64,000 nt of DNA, from assembly GCA_963565915.1 (NCBI GenBank), contig OY751493.1, forward strand, positions 4,876,765-4,940,764, written 5' to 3'. Every line of letters begins with the position of its first letter. Within the stretch, counting starts at the first letter, position 1. The notes beneath the pieces are model-generated. The model did not search any database. It was not told the origin of the DNA and saw only the letters and a list, made by a program, of their open reading frames with translations. This stretch comes from Entoloma clypeatum. Its lineage: Eukaryota; Basidiomycota; Agaricomycetes; Agaricales; Entolomataceae. The translations under genes were made by a program, and so were the position numbers. This document shows, one piece after another, positions 40,086-52,010 of this stretch.

Positions 40086-41185
40086 TCAGTTCAGTTCAGG
40101 TTTGACCTCCTTCGGCCTGAACCTGAACATGAACCTCGAGGTTTGGTGTGGATGGGGGTCGAACACAAACCTGAACACAAAGTTTGGGTTCGTGAGGTTC
40201 AGGTTTGGGTTTGAACATAGGTTCAGCACGAAAAAAAGCATTTTGTGCGACAGTGCATTCAAAATATCGTAATACACCTTGTTATGTATCCTCCCCTCCA
40301 CCACACTGGGCGCAGACCCCCACATTTGCCTTGTGAGGACTTTTTCTCATAGAGGTGGTGGCTGTTGGTCGGAGTTTCAAATGGTGGCTGTGCTCATGGG
40401 GAAATGGTCTGTTGCTGGGCAAAGGCGTTCAAAAGTTATGTTCGAAATTGGCAAAAATCAGCGATGTGGGTGAAATTTTTTTTTGTTGGAATGGCGGTGT
40501 GGGGGTAGATGCTCTAGGCGTTGGAGGGTTCAATTAGAGATATAAAAGGGATTGAAAGAGACTTGGGACGAATCAGCAAGGTTTTGACCACATTCTGGCT
40601 ATCCAAAGTTGTCCTTTTTCTCTCAAGCCCTAGAATAACGGCCTCATAATGCTATCATGAGTCCATCTTCTTTATAGGCATCATGCATTGTGCCTGTAGA
40701 GGCCTCTTGTAGAGTATACAATGTGTCCGTAATCAAATCATTCGTGTTTTTGCTTTTCAGTGCCGAATTTTTATGAATGTTCAAATTTTCCTCCAGATGT
40801 TCATCATGTCACTCCAGAATGAAATAGAAGCAGAGGGATCTCTTTCTTGACCTCCTAGAAAGGATACTATGGTGGCTGGGAGACAGAGGGGAATGAGTTG
40901 GAGATGCCTTGTTGAATTATTGATCATGATCAACAAGCAATGGTATGCAATCATGTGATTAACATATGGCAAGTGAGATTGGCTTTCTTGAATTGACATT
41001 TGGGGCCATTGCCTCCCCCGCCATCAGACCAGGTTCGGAAGGTTCAAACCTCAGGTTTGTGTTTGGCTAGCCAATGAACATGAACCTTCAGGGAGGTTCA
41101 GTTCAACGGTGAGGGTGAACATGAACCCGAACCTTGGATTTGGTTTGGGGTTCAAACTGGTTCATGGGGTTCAGAACTGGACTGC
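40086..41185. repeat. region bounded by GAACCT/AGGTTC clusters
   Basis: Dense AGGTTC and GAACCT motifs occur at 40086-40235 and again at 41030-41180, with unremarkable non-coding sequence between. The layout resembles the GGTCTC and GCTATAG clusters at the ends of the other non-coding blocks. No coding frame is supported. Confidence 0.4.
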
Positions 41186-41335
41186 AGCAGGGCATCCAGT
41201 GGAAAGTTTCTGTAATAACATAAGCATGGACATGAAATTTAACCTGTGATGACAGGCCAGTGGAGTCAGCCCACAAACAGGTGACACTTGATCTGACAGC
41301 TGGGCTGATGTGTCGGCATAATATTACTTTTGGCC

Positions 41336-41749
41336 TATTGAGGTGCTCAGGCCATGGGTACAGATACAGCTGGATATGGGTATAGGTATTGGTATACATT
41401 TCAGAACTCCCAATAAACCTGCTGGAGTGTTAAAGTATGTTCTGGCTGCCTGCAGAGGTCCATAGATGCCAACCCTGTCAACACCCTTGAAAACTATAAA
41501 CCTGTCCATGGGTGCAGGTACAGGTGAGCCAAAGATATCCAAGGGTTACCTGTGGCAATCACTAATACTAGGATAGGTATAGGCACTAGAGCTGCTACTA
41601 GAAGCTCATAATTTACAGGGGATAAATACAGCAGGAAATTAGATTGAAAAGTCTACAAAGGAGTCTACAAAGGAACTGAGTTTTACAAAGCAGGGGCAGA
41701 GAAGAGCTCCTTCAACTAGTGAATGACAGGGGTATTTGAAGGATAGACA
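41336..41749. repeat. GGTACAG-type motif clusters
   Basis: Clusters of GGGTACAG and GGTATAGGTATTGG motifs at 41350-41400 and 41510-41560. There is a similar cluster at 10570-10650. No gene. Confidence 0.35.
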
Positions 41750-42075
41750 AGGGGTTTTGAAATGACTCATTGTTGTTTATTGTTTATATTCAACTGAGTA
41801 TCTCAATCTCTGGGGAAGTACCAGAGGTACTTTAGTTTTGAATTTGAAGCTTTTAGCTTTAGTATTTCTTTGTTATAGTTGAATCTTTAGCATGAAATAA
41901 CCAAAACCCTCAGCTGAAATCCAAGGGTTTTGATCAAAGATTCAACTATAACAAAAGAAATACTAAAGTTAAAAGCTTCAAAGTCAAAACTAAAGTGCCT
42001 CTGATACTTTTCCAGAGATTGAAATACTCAGTTGAATATAAACAGTAAACAACAACGAGTCATTTCAAAACCCCT
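41750..42075. mobile_element. foldback/MITE with AGGGGTTTTG termini
   Basis: A 326 bp near-perfect palindrome with arms of about 140 bp. Both ends begin AGGGGTTTTGAAATGACTC. The flanks share only CA. Superfamily unknown. Confidence 0.75.
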
Positions 42076-42859
42076 CATCTACTGGAGTAGGGTCTCTGGC
42101 CTGACTCCACATGATCACGTGACATAGAGTACATAGCATGATCCTGTCTGTTGTAGACACCATCTGCTATCCATCCACTGCCTTTGCCTCCTCTCATCAA
42201 GCCTTACTCCAAGTCTGCCTGACCACTCCTATTTCTTCACTACCCTTCAAATATCCCTATTATTCACTACCTTCAACTGTTACAGTATAAAGGAGAATTT
42301 TGTAGAATGAGGGTTGGTGGGCATGGGAAATCTCCTGGCTCCCGAGAAAAGTATTTTTATCCTGTCGGGGCCGGATTGGCTTCAAAGGTTACATCCTATC
42401 CCATATCCCAGGCATGGGAAGCTGTTTTTCCTCCAATGGAAATATTGCATCCTGTCTGGACATGCATTCCATAGTGTTTCAACAGGGATATGGGTCTCCA
42501 AAACTCAGTAGGGAGTCAATGAGTTTGAAGTGACTGAAATAAAGTAAGATTGTACTCCAAACATCAAAGTTATCTTTCTGGCTGGTCCATAATCAGGAGC
42601 ACATGAGAACCTGGTTCCCAAAGGCAGCCCACTGTGTTGGGCCCAGTGTCACAAATGAATGGGATCTGCCAGAGTGGAATGATACACAGCCCGTTGGGCC
42701 CGGTTAGGCAATCCATACATACATATAGCTGTATGGATAGGTATCCATCACCCTGGGGGTTGTTACACAGCAGATGTCAGGAGTTGCAGCTTATATGTTG
42801 AGCTGTTGCGGATGCTCACAGAAGTGCAGTGATATATATACTTTGTAAATTAATAACTA
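42076..42859. other. no gene recognised
   Basis: Non-coding sequence with short inverted motifs (GGGATATGGGA type near 42340-42430, TTGGGCCC near 42640 and 42690). No long frame, tRNA or element end was found. Confidence 0.45.
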
Positions 42860-44170
42860 CATTGTTACAAGGTGGGGGGTCTGTGCCTGTCGCTGTCCTC
42901 ATTAATTGTCCTAACATCCATGTTATTGTCCCTACATCTGTGGCATTGTCCCTGTGTTGTTGTCTTTGCATTTGGACACAAGAGGAGAGTATGGGGGGCA
43001 AAAGATGACTGGTCATTGTCCCTGTATTTGACATGCCATTGGGAGTGAGAGCAGAGCATACGGGACAAAAAGCCATTGGGGGCGAGAGGGAGCAGGTGGG
43101 TAGAAAAGGGAGGCATTGGGGCGAGGGATGATGGTAAGGGACGAGAGGCAACCAGAGATGGCTGGTGGGGATGAGGGGGGACAAGATGGGGCCGTTGGAG
43201 GTGAAAGACAGGCAGTGGACATGAGAGGGAACAAGAGGAGGCTGTTGGAGACAGGAGACAGGTGGTGGGCATGTGAGGGGGCAAGAGGAGGTAGTTGAGG
43301 GTGAAGGGGAGGAGAGAAGGCCATTTGCGGCCAGAAAAGGGCGGTGGGCAGAAGAGGGAGCCGACGAGGAGGGCATAGGGTATGGGAGAAATCTGTTTGG
43401 ATCGAGAGGGAACCATTGGAAGCAAAAGAAGGGTGTAAGGGATGAGAGGGAGCCATTAGTGGTGAGAGCAGATGGTAGGGGACGAGAGGCAGCCATTGCG
43501 GGTAAGAAGAGGCCGTTGGAGGCGAGAGCAAGTGAGAGGTAGGCGTAGAGGATGAGAGGAGGGTGTAGAGATTGTAGGGGATGAGAGGCAGCCATTGACG
43601 GCAGGAGGAGCTTGTAGAGAGCGAGAGGCAGCCATTGGCCCTGCAGGTCCAATGGGCTGAATTGAGAAGAGGCCGGAGTACAGGGCATGGGGAACAGGAG
43701 GTAGCCATTGGGGGCGAGAGGGAGCTGTTGGGGGTGAGAGCAGGTCGTAGGGGATGAGATGCAGCTGTGGCAGGTAAGAAGAGGCTGTTTGGGGTGAGAG
43801 TGAGTGAGAGGAGGGCGTGGTGAGAGACGGCCCTGACATCGTTGAATGAGGAGTGTGCCGGCCTGGGTCTTGTTCCAATTGGGCCAGTCAGATGGGTTGG
43901 AACGAGACCCAGCCCATTGGGCCTGCGGGGCCAATGGCTGCCTCTCATTCCCTACAAGCTTCTTCTGCTGTCAACAGCTCCCTTCTGTCCTCTATGTCCT
44001 CTATGTCCTCCTCTCATCCCCTACGCCCTTCTCTCATACCCTACGCCCTTCTCTCATCCCCTACGCCCTCCTCTTGCCCCAAACAGCCTCTTCTCACCTG
44101 CCACAGCTGCCTCTCATCCCCTACCACCTGCTCTCACCGCCAATGGCTCTCTCTCATCCCTTGATATTCT
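42860..44170. repeat. inverted C-rich minisatellite arrays
   Basis: GAGGGAGCCATTGGGGGCGAGAG-type units run from 43070 to about 43860. The complementary orientation, CTCTCATCCCCTACGCC, runs from about 43930 to 44165. The two arms meet at GGCCAATGGC-like sequence. All long frames here, on both strands, are repeat translations. Confidence 0.75.
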
Positions 44171-45358
44171 GAATCACCTCTCCAACTGTTGTATACTCTG
44201 TGATGGACCTACAGGTGGCAGCTTGGGGTGGGGACAGTAGTACCTAGAGGGAAGGTATGTGCTTCTCCTCATTCCTCAGTTTCTGACTGCTTTTTAGATT
44301 ATTTAGAGTATACCTCAAGGGAATCATTGGTAATAAGTCTTGGTATATTATACTGTGTATTAGAAGTAGTATACATGTATCTAACTCATAATATATGTGT
44401 ACAGGTAAGGGGAAGGGGGTGGTGTTAATGTTATGTGTATGTAGGGTAATATAGGAGACTATATATACCACCTACAGTGTACACATACTCACAGGTGGGA
44501 GGGGAGAAGACCTTGGAGGCATAGGAGGCATGGGGAAGGTGGAGGTGAGGTGACAAGAGACAGAGGGTTCTGATGCAAGATAGGGGCATGGGAATGTGCC
44601 AAAGAGGGAAACAAAAGGCGTTTGATGATGGATAAGGGTCCACAAGACACATTGATGGCAGGAAAGGGTTTGGCAGGTGCTTTGATGGTGTGAGAGGACA
44701 TAGCCGAACACCGTTGATAGCAGGAAGGGTCTTGGAGATGCTTTGGCAGGCGTGGGAGGATCATTGATGGAGAGGAGCAACATTGATGGGAGGTTGCCAA
44801 ACAAAGGTGATGACAAACAAACACCAGTGGTGAGGGACTTAGAGAATTATGGCTGGAGGCTCAGAATTAAGCAATGATTTAACGCTGGTGTCAGACATTT
44901 AGTGCTTTCAAGCAGTTTTGCCTTGTTGAGGCACCACATCAACAAGGCATATTTGGCTTAAGTTGTGGGAAGATCAGGTGAGAGAGCCTCGGTTGGCACC
45001 TGCTTCTCGGAGTTCGAACCATATGATGCTCGATGAGTTTTGTTGTCACACTCAAGATTCAACGAGTGTCCACGTTCTGTATACTGTCCCAGAGAATTTT
45101 TTTCAAGGATGGATAACAATGGAAGATATCATATTCCAAAGGATGAAGATGCCCACTCAAACATCAATTTTACCAAGATAGAACAAGCTCAAAAATTGTG
45201 GTTTTTCATGATTTTTGAGCTCTGATTTCATTGAGGAACAGGAATTTCATGGATCAAAGTTACAGTGGTCTCCAAAAGTGCCTAAAGATTCCCGATCTAT
45301 GAGACATCAGTTGCTCAAGATGCAGGAATGTGCCCATCAGATAAATTTTGCATAACTA
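44171..45358. other. no gene recognised
   Basis: AT-rich to mixed sequence with a short ACA/TGGTG-repeat stretch at 44500-44800. No supported coding frame or element boundary. Confidence 0.4.
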
Positions 45359-46542
45359 CACAGCGGAACCAGATCAATGTACCCCTCGAAAACATCGTAA
45401 ACAAATAACAATCTAATATAGAATTTATTTGCTGACCACATTGTGGGAACACAAGTAAAATCCATTTTTAATAATTATTTAATGTGCTCTGCATGTTTCC
45501 ACTGAGCAAATACAAAAAAAAATGCAAAATGTGATTGTGATGTGGCCCCAATATTTCCTTCTCTCAAATGGATATCCCATTCAAAAATCAAACCACTTGT
45601 TTATCCTTTATGAGAACTGAGTTTGATCCCAGCTTACATAGCATGAACATGCAGAACAAATTATTTATTTGATCCCTATGTTCTATCCTCTTGCACAAAA
45701 TTCCCATTGACAAAGAATATTTTAAAAGAAATCACGGTGAAGTCATCATAAGATTAGCAATCACACCATTTGTATATTTTTAATCTTCTTCTTTGTTTGA
45801 GGAAACATTTTAAAGACTACTGTAGCATTTCAATCAATTTGTCAGTCACGCATAACGGGGCTCTTGAAAACACTGGAATGTCACATTTGTCACGCTTCCC
45901 TGAGCCCGGCGACGAATTCGGCACGCGGAATTTCCAAAAATGACATGGAGAAATTGCCAAAAATGGCACCGAAAATGACGAAGATCGGTCACTTGTGTTG
46001 ATGTCACGGAAATTTTCGGCCACAACGAAATCAAAATTTCGTCGCACCGTGTCACACGTCACAGGCCCGACGAATTGATTGAAATGCTACAGTACCAAGA
46101 ATGTGATGGATACATTTTAAACATAGCAGCAGTGTGGTTGTCATCACATCATGGACTCAGTATGATTTCTTTTAAAATGTTCTTTGTCAATGGGAATTTC
46201 GTGCATGAGGGTAGAACATAGGGATCAAATCAATAATTTGTTCCGCATGTTCCTGCTATGTATTACAGCTGGGATCAGACTCAGTTCTCATAAAGGATAA
46301 ACAAGTGGTTTGATTTTTGAATGGGATCTCCATTTGAGAGAAGGAAATATCGGGGCCACATCACAATCACATTTTGCATTTTCTTTTGCATTTGCTCAGT
46401 GGAAACATGCAGAGCACATTAAATAATTATTAAAAATGGATTTTACTTCTGTTCCCACAATGTGGTCAGCAAATAAATTCTATATTAGATTGTTATTTGT
46501 TTACGATGTTTTCGAGGTGTACATTGGTTCGGTCCCGCTGTG
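45359..46542. mobile_element. large inverted-repeat element with CACAGCGG termini
   Basis: An 1,184 bp element with inverted arms of about 450 bp (45359-45810 and 46100-46542). The ends read CACAGCGG(A/G)ACC and the flanks show a 3-bp duplication CTA. No transposase. Its centre was hit by a smaller element (45820-46092). CACAG ends plus a 3-bp duplication are compatible with a CACTA-like origin, but this is weak. Confidence 0.75.
45820..46092. mobile_element. MITE with CTGTAGCATTTCAATC ends and TA duplication
   Basis: A 273 bp insertion at the centre of the palindrome. Its 20 bp terminal inverted repeats start CTGTAGCATTTC and are flanked by TA (45818-45819, 46093-46094). The inside is CpG-rich, unlike its host. 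The TA duplication suggests a Tc1/mariner-driven element. Confidence 0.7.
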
Positions 46543-46995
46543 CTAGGTGATTTTGCAACACCCGATCACCCATAGTAAATGCAAAAGACAGTAAAAAAAT
46601 CCGAACCGATGTGCAAAGTTTTTTCTCAGCATCCCCCTTGTCCTAGTTCTTGGCCACCACGCAGGGTCAACTTGAACAATTAACCATGAAAACCCGCCGG
46701 ACGAGCTTCAAGTCTGACATCAGTCACGGTGTGTATGCTATTGTTGAAGCCCTCCTCCACACATGTCGCGTGCACATCGTCTTGGGCCTTTACCATCCTA
46801 TTACCATGATCCCGCCATACGACCGCCCCCGTCTCTCCACTTTTCAGCTTTTCTCTCATACATTAACCCTACGTTCCTCTCGGGCCATGATCAGGATCTT
46901 AGTATGCTGTGATTTTTTTGAAAAAGGGCAGGAAAATGTGAATCCGCCAGTGCGAATCGATGTATTCATCTATCTATCCAATTCACCTCTCCTGC
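46543..46995. other. intergenic, downstream of the protease gene
   Basis: No coding frame fits a gene. It presumably holds the 3' end of the aspartic protease mRNA. Confidence 0.5.
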
Positions 46996-48762
46996 TCAGT
47001 TGGTATTGACAGTGGTGAAAGGCGTATTCGCGATACCAATACGTTTGTTAGTAGTGTCATACACGCTGTAGAACCTCTGAAGCCAGGAATATCCATTGAT
47101 GAAGTCCATACCCTGGCCAGCGTTTTGTCCGATATCACAGACGATGAGGTAAATATTGCTGGCAGAACCGCCCATGGCAGTGTTGAGTGTGCGGGGCCAG
47201 ATCTGGGCGTTGGGCGTGAACTCAAAGTTAGTCTGCAAGTAGAGATAAGCCGAGTCAGAGAACGCGGTTCCTTGGAGTAAAGACTCACGGAACCGATTTT
47301 GAAGTAGAGACTCTTCATTTTCGCGAAGCCGGCGGGAGTGATGGTCAGGAGTTTGGAAACGGGATCCAAAGTAGCGCCGGTTAGCGTCCGGTATCTCACA
47401 AAGGCGTCGGAGGCAATGAGGACGAAATTCGTACCTGGGTACACATTTAGCGAGGGTGATAGCTGACTGAAACGGCTGGGACGTACCGGTGTCGACAATT
47501 CCCGCGGCATCTGGCAAGATAACTTGTCCGAACCAATTCCCGTATGTGACTTTCTGATTGATCCCCCAAAATTTTGACGCGGGGGAAGTCGTCGTAACTG
47601 GACTGCAGGACCGTGAGTATCTGTGCTGAAAGTTATGGGATGTGAAAGCCAACGTACACATAAGTGATGCTTCCCTTGAAATTGGATCTATCGACACCAC
47701 CTGTAATGAGGGAGGTGAATGGATGCCAACTTCGGGAGTGGGCACTAGACTTACCCCACGTAAGCTGACCAGCAGTCCCTCTGTAGGTGGTAGGTTGGAA
47801 CGAGATGGCCATCATGTTTGTTGGGATCAAGCGAGCGGCAAATAGGCTATCAGTCACTGTAGGAACACCGGAACGGACCAGTCGAGCCGTGAGACCGACG
47901 GGGCCAAGCCTGCCAGGGACGAAGTTTGACTGAGCATGTTTGAACGGCAGGGATGTACACACCCGAGAATACCATCAGCGTCGTGAAATCCTGTGACCTG
48001 AAAGCCGGGGAATCAATACAACACAGTCAGGTATTCGGCGATGACCACCAACATTCGATGCGACGCCAATCAATTGTTTCTGGACGGCAAATCCAACACC
48101 AAAAGTGACGGTGTCGGTATACAGAGTACCTTGATGACCTTTCAACGGCGGTGTGCAGCGTTCTCGGATAGAACGTACCAGTGAACACTTCGTCCGACTC
48201 ATACTCCACAGACTATACAGATGAGAAGGCAGGTCAGAACCGGTCAACGGCAACGCACGACCGAAATTGACACTTGCGACTGTGCTCGTAGTAGGGGTGC
48301 CTGACCCTGTCTTGACATACCGCTTGTTTGCCCCGACCCATGTCAAAGCACTAATGACTGGGAGTGAGGTTTCAGGAGGTTCGCAGAGAAAATTGCTGAC
48401 CTCGCGGTGTCGATGGAGAGGGTGTCTGATTACGTAGGGATCCTTAAGAGCTGTGTCTTTCCACAGATACATATGGGACACTTGCATGATGTCGGAGGAC
48501 TGCCAACACCAACCGCCGTGACGTAACCAAGGCCGTGGTTAACCGCGGGGGTGCTGATGAACTCGTTCACCGCTTTGCCCGTTCCACGCACTTTGAGAGC
48601 CTTGGCACGATCTAAATCGTGCTGGTGAAGTTTGCTGAAGTTTGTCGCGTTCAAGTTGCGTTCAAGTTGCAGATTAATCGGGGCAGCGCGGATGGTGACG
48701 ATAGGATCGGCGGATACGGCGAGGGCGAGAAAAAGAGCCGAAAACAGAGAAGCGTAGAACAT
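46996..48762 (-). CDS. secreted A1 aspartic protease, polyporopepsin-like
   Basis: Eleven exons reconstruct to 407 residues: 48762-48486, 48425-48401, 48350-48272, 48212-48179, 48129-48053, 47997-47963, 47909-47755, 47700-47658, 47602-47487, 47434-47289, 47232-46996. A signal peptide (FYASLFSALFLALAVSA) is followed by a propeptide. The mature enzyme contains YTLSID near residue 95, VGANKRYVKT, a flap-region TLYTDTVTFG, DGILGLGPVGLT, a second catalytic VDTGTNF, and WLQRFYSVYDTTNKRIGIA at the end. The first catalytic motif reads DTASA where the family has DTGSS. Intron 1 uses a GC-AG pair (GCAAGT donor). Polyporopepsins are extracellular pepsin-type proteases of wood fungi. Frame and splicing are otherwise intact. 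Confidence 0.9.
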
Positions 48763-49449
48763 CTTTGCAGAATACGAGGAGGTCCAACCGGGTTGAGCAG
48801 TCTGACGCCAGATTGTGCACTTTGTATGTTGGCAGGGGGGCAACCACAACAGTTGTGCCCGCCAGACCACAGGCCCTTGGCGTATCGTCGGTTGTTAAGA
48901 AGACGACACAGGGGCGAAAGAGCGACGAAAGTCGGTGTTGCTCAGGTCGCGAGTCCAGCTCCCTGACGACAAGATTTGTTAAGACCTACGTCGCGGCCAC
49001 AGCAAAAACAGGTTAGCGAGAGGCAACTGGACAGGATCACAATCTGGCATAGTTATTTGCGTTGAGAAGCTGCGTGTGTATGCGTTCCCTCGCCGCCGCT
49101 AAGACTTGTGGAAAGGAGTCGAAATCTCGTGTGAAGCCCAAATCAAAGGACTTACTGTATTGTCCAAGTATTGTCGGTCAACATTTCAATGTCAAAGTTG
49201 CGTCCGGTCGGAACAGAGCCTGATGCGACAATTGGAACGGGCGTGAAACGACCTCACGTGCTTCTCGGTGGAAGATGGATACCACGATGGAACGTGCATG
49301 GAGCTGCACGATAAACGTTTAAACCTTTCCACGGTCATGCCACTGACTTGTTATGTAATATTTCCAAAGGTTATTCTGATTCTGTTGAACGCATTTCACG
49401 ACCTTGAAAATCTTCGACCAACATCGCTACGTTCAGGCCACGATCCGCC
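48763..49449. promoter_or_regulatory. divergent intergenic region, protease / CCT3
   Basis: The two genes are transcribed away from each other from this 687 bp stretch. No clear TATA box or shared motif is picked out; promoter function is inferred from position only. Confidence 0.4.
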
Positions 49450-51603
49450 ATGTCACAAACACCAGTTTTTGTAATGAGTATGTCCTTCGTGCTGGTACTT
49501 CACTCTCAAGGTTTTTAATGAAGAATTTGGTCAGATACAGCGCCTGAACGCCAATCAGGTCGAAAAGCGCAGATCTCAAACATCACAGCGGCAAAGGTAC
49601 CTTATAGCTTTCAAAAAAAGTCACAATTCAGTCCGACTCCATGAATTCAGACGGTGGCAGATGTAATCCGAACGTGTTTGGGCCCGAAGTCGATGTTGAA
49701 AATGATACTGGACCCCATGGGAGGTATTCTGTGCGTCTGATCTTTTTCATTTCCATCGAAAGATGCTCAAGGTATTAATTAATTTAATTAGACTGACAAA
49801 CGACGGCAATGCGATCCTTCGTGAAATCGACGTCGCACATCCTGCTGCGAAGAACATGATCGAGCTCAGTCGGACGCAGGACGAGGAGTGTGGAGACGGA
49901 ACAACGTCGGTCATCATTCTCGGTGCGTGCTCCCTCAGTGATGACGAAAAACTAACCGACTCCACCTTGCCAGCGGGTGAGATCCTCGCTCAGTCCCTTT
50001 CTCAGCTCGAGCGCGACATCCACCCCGTCGTAATCATCTCCGCGTACAACAAAGCCCTCCAAGAGGCTCTCTCCATCATCCAGCGCATCTCCATCCCCAT
50101 CGACACCTCCAACGATGACGACATGCTCTCCCTCATAAAAACCTCCATTGGCACCAAATTCGTCGCGCGCTGGTCCCTGCTCATGTGCAAGCTTGCGCTC
50201 CAAGCCGTCCGCACCGTTGCATTGGAAGAAAATGGGCATGTGACTGTCGATATAAAGCGTTACGCCCGCGTAGAGAAGGTGCCTGGAGGAGAGATCGAGG
50301 AAAGCAAGGTGTTGAACGGGGTCATGCTCAACAAGGACATCACCCACCCGAGCATGAGGCGCAGAATACACAATCCGAGGATTGTGCTCCTCGACTGTCC
50401 GTTGGAGTACAAGAAGGGAGAGTCCCAGACGAATATGGAGTTTTCAAAGGAGACGGACTGGGAGCGTGCACAGAACATTGAGGAGGAGCAGGTCAAGGCG
50501 ATGGTTGCCAAGATTCTCGAGTTCAAGCCCGACCTTCTCATCACGGAGAAAGGCATTTCTGGTACGGTCTCCCTTTCTCCCACCGTATGCAACGTGAGTT
50601 CAACCGTGTCTCTCAGATCTCGCACAACATTATCTCGTGAAGGCCAATGTCTCTACCCTCCGCCGGGTCCGCAAATCCGACAACAATCGCATCGCCCTCG
50701 CCGTCGGCGCCACCATCGTCAACCGGGTTGAAGACCTACGCGAATCTGATGTCGGCACACAATGCGGGCTCTTCAATATTGAAAAAATCGGTGACGAGTT
50801 GCGTTTATTTTTTCAGTCCTTTCCTATCTGGATAGCTTACCAATCCTCAATGAAACCAGATACTTCGCCTTCCTCACCGAATGCACCACCCCCAAAGCAT
50901 GTACCATCCTCCTACGTGGGCCCTCTAAAGACATCCTCAACGAGATCGACCGCAATCTCGCAGACGCCATGTCCGTCGCCCGCAACGTCTTCTTCAACCC
51001 CACCCTCGCTCCTGGTGGCGGCGCGACCGAGATGGCCATCTCTGTCGGGCTGCATCAGAAGGCGCGCAGCGTCGTTGGCGTGGAGGGCTGGCCTTTCAAG
51101 GCTGTGGCTGATGCGATGGAGGTGATACCCAGGACGTTGGCGCAGAACAGTGGTGGGAATGTGATCAGGGTGTTAACGGAGTTAAGGGTAAGTCGGCCTT
51201 TTGCGATCTCATGAGCTTCACGCCGATTGTGTTGCGTTCAGGCCAAGCACGCGAGCGGGGAGAACGCTTGGGGCGTGAACGGCGAGACTGGGAAGATTGT
51301 GGACATGAGATCGTATGGATTGTATGAATCTGCCAGCGTCAAAGTAAGCTCTCTCCAGCTCTCTTTCTTCAACTCTATTATTCATTGATCTTCAACTTGT
51401 AGATCCAAACTTTGAAAACGGCCATTGAGGTCATTACCTTCTTCCCTCCTTGATATATATCATACTGACGATTTTTTTCCATCCCTCCTTTCTGACAGGC
51501 TGCCCGAATGCTTCTCCGAGTAGACGATGTCGTGCAAGCCAAACGGAAGGAGAGAGAGACCGGACAAGCAGCACCGCCACCGGAAGAAATGGGCGAACCA
51601 TAG
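49450..51603 (+). CDS. CCT3: T-complex chaperonin subunit gamma (CCT3)
   Basis: Ten exons: 49450-49477, 49541-49596, 49651-49730, 49792-49922, 49974-50561, 50617-50797, 50860-51187, 51242-51343, 51403-51429, 51499-51603, giving 541 residues, the usual length. It is one of eight subunits of the cytosolic TRiC ring that folds actin and tubulin using ATP. Key features: N-terminal GRKAQISNI; LGPKSMLKMILDPMGGI; nucleotide-binding LTNDGNAILRE and DGTTSV; apical domain with VDIKRYARVEKVPGGEIE and LLDCPLEYKKGESQTN, which is gamma-specific; DNNRIA; and the C-terminal PGGGATE and WGVNGETGKIVDM. The first coding exon is only 28 nt. All splice sites are GT-AG. Intact. Confidence 0.96.
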
Positions 51604-52010
51604 TAGAATGTGTCATCTTGTTTCCCAACCGTAGGCTGCGAAGGTCGGGTAGAGAAGAAAAAAAAGAAGTCGCTATATTTTTGTTGAATCATGATTGCAA
51701 CGCAACACGGAAGATCTTTCCACTTATGTAAGTCTAGCACGTCATACTACTCACCATAATCCCCCCCAGGCCGATACTGACACGTAACGCGAATAACGTC
51801 AAATCCTGATCTTCGGGACAATCTCCAGAGAGTCGAGACCTTAGCAGCAAATCCCAGGTGAGAGCCCGTGAGACCGGGCGCCGGACAACGGGATAAAATC
51901 GTTTTGCTCTCTCCTTTTTTTCTTTCCCAATACATCACCCATTTTTACAGCCAGACTCTTCTGTCGACTCTAATAATCAGAGTCCAACGCCGTTCATTTA
52001 ACCTTCCAAT
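51604..52010. other. intergenic, CCT3 to small secreted protein
   Basis: No gene. It holds the CCT3 3' end and the upstream region of the next gene; a CT-rich stretch lies near 51905-51930. Confidence 0.4.

Noticed and set aside
42816..43948. Long Pro/Ser-rich frames on - (372 and 311 codons)
   Set aside because: They are translations of the CATCCCCTACGCC-type minisatellite; overlapping frames in all phases are open.
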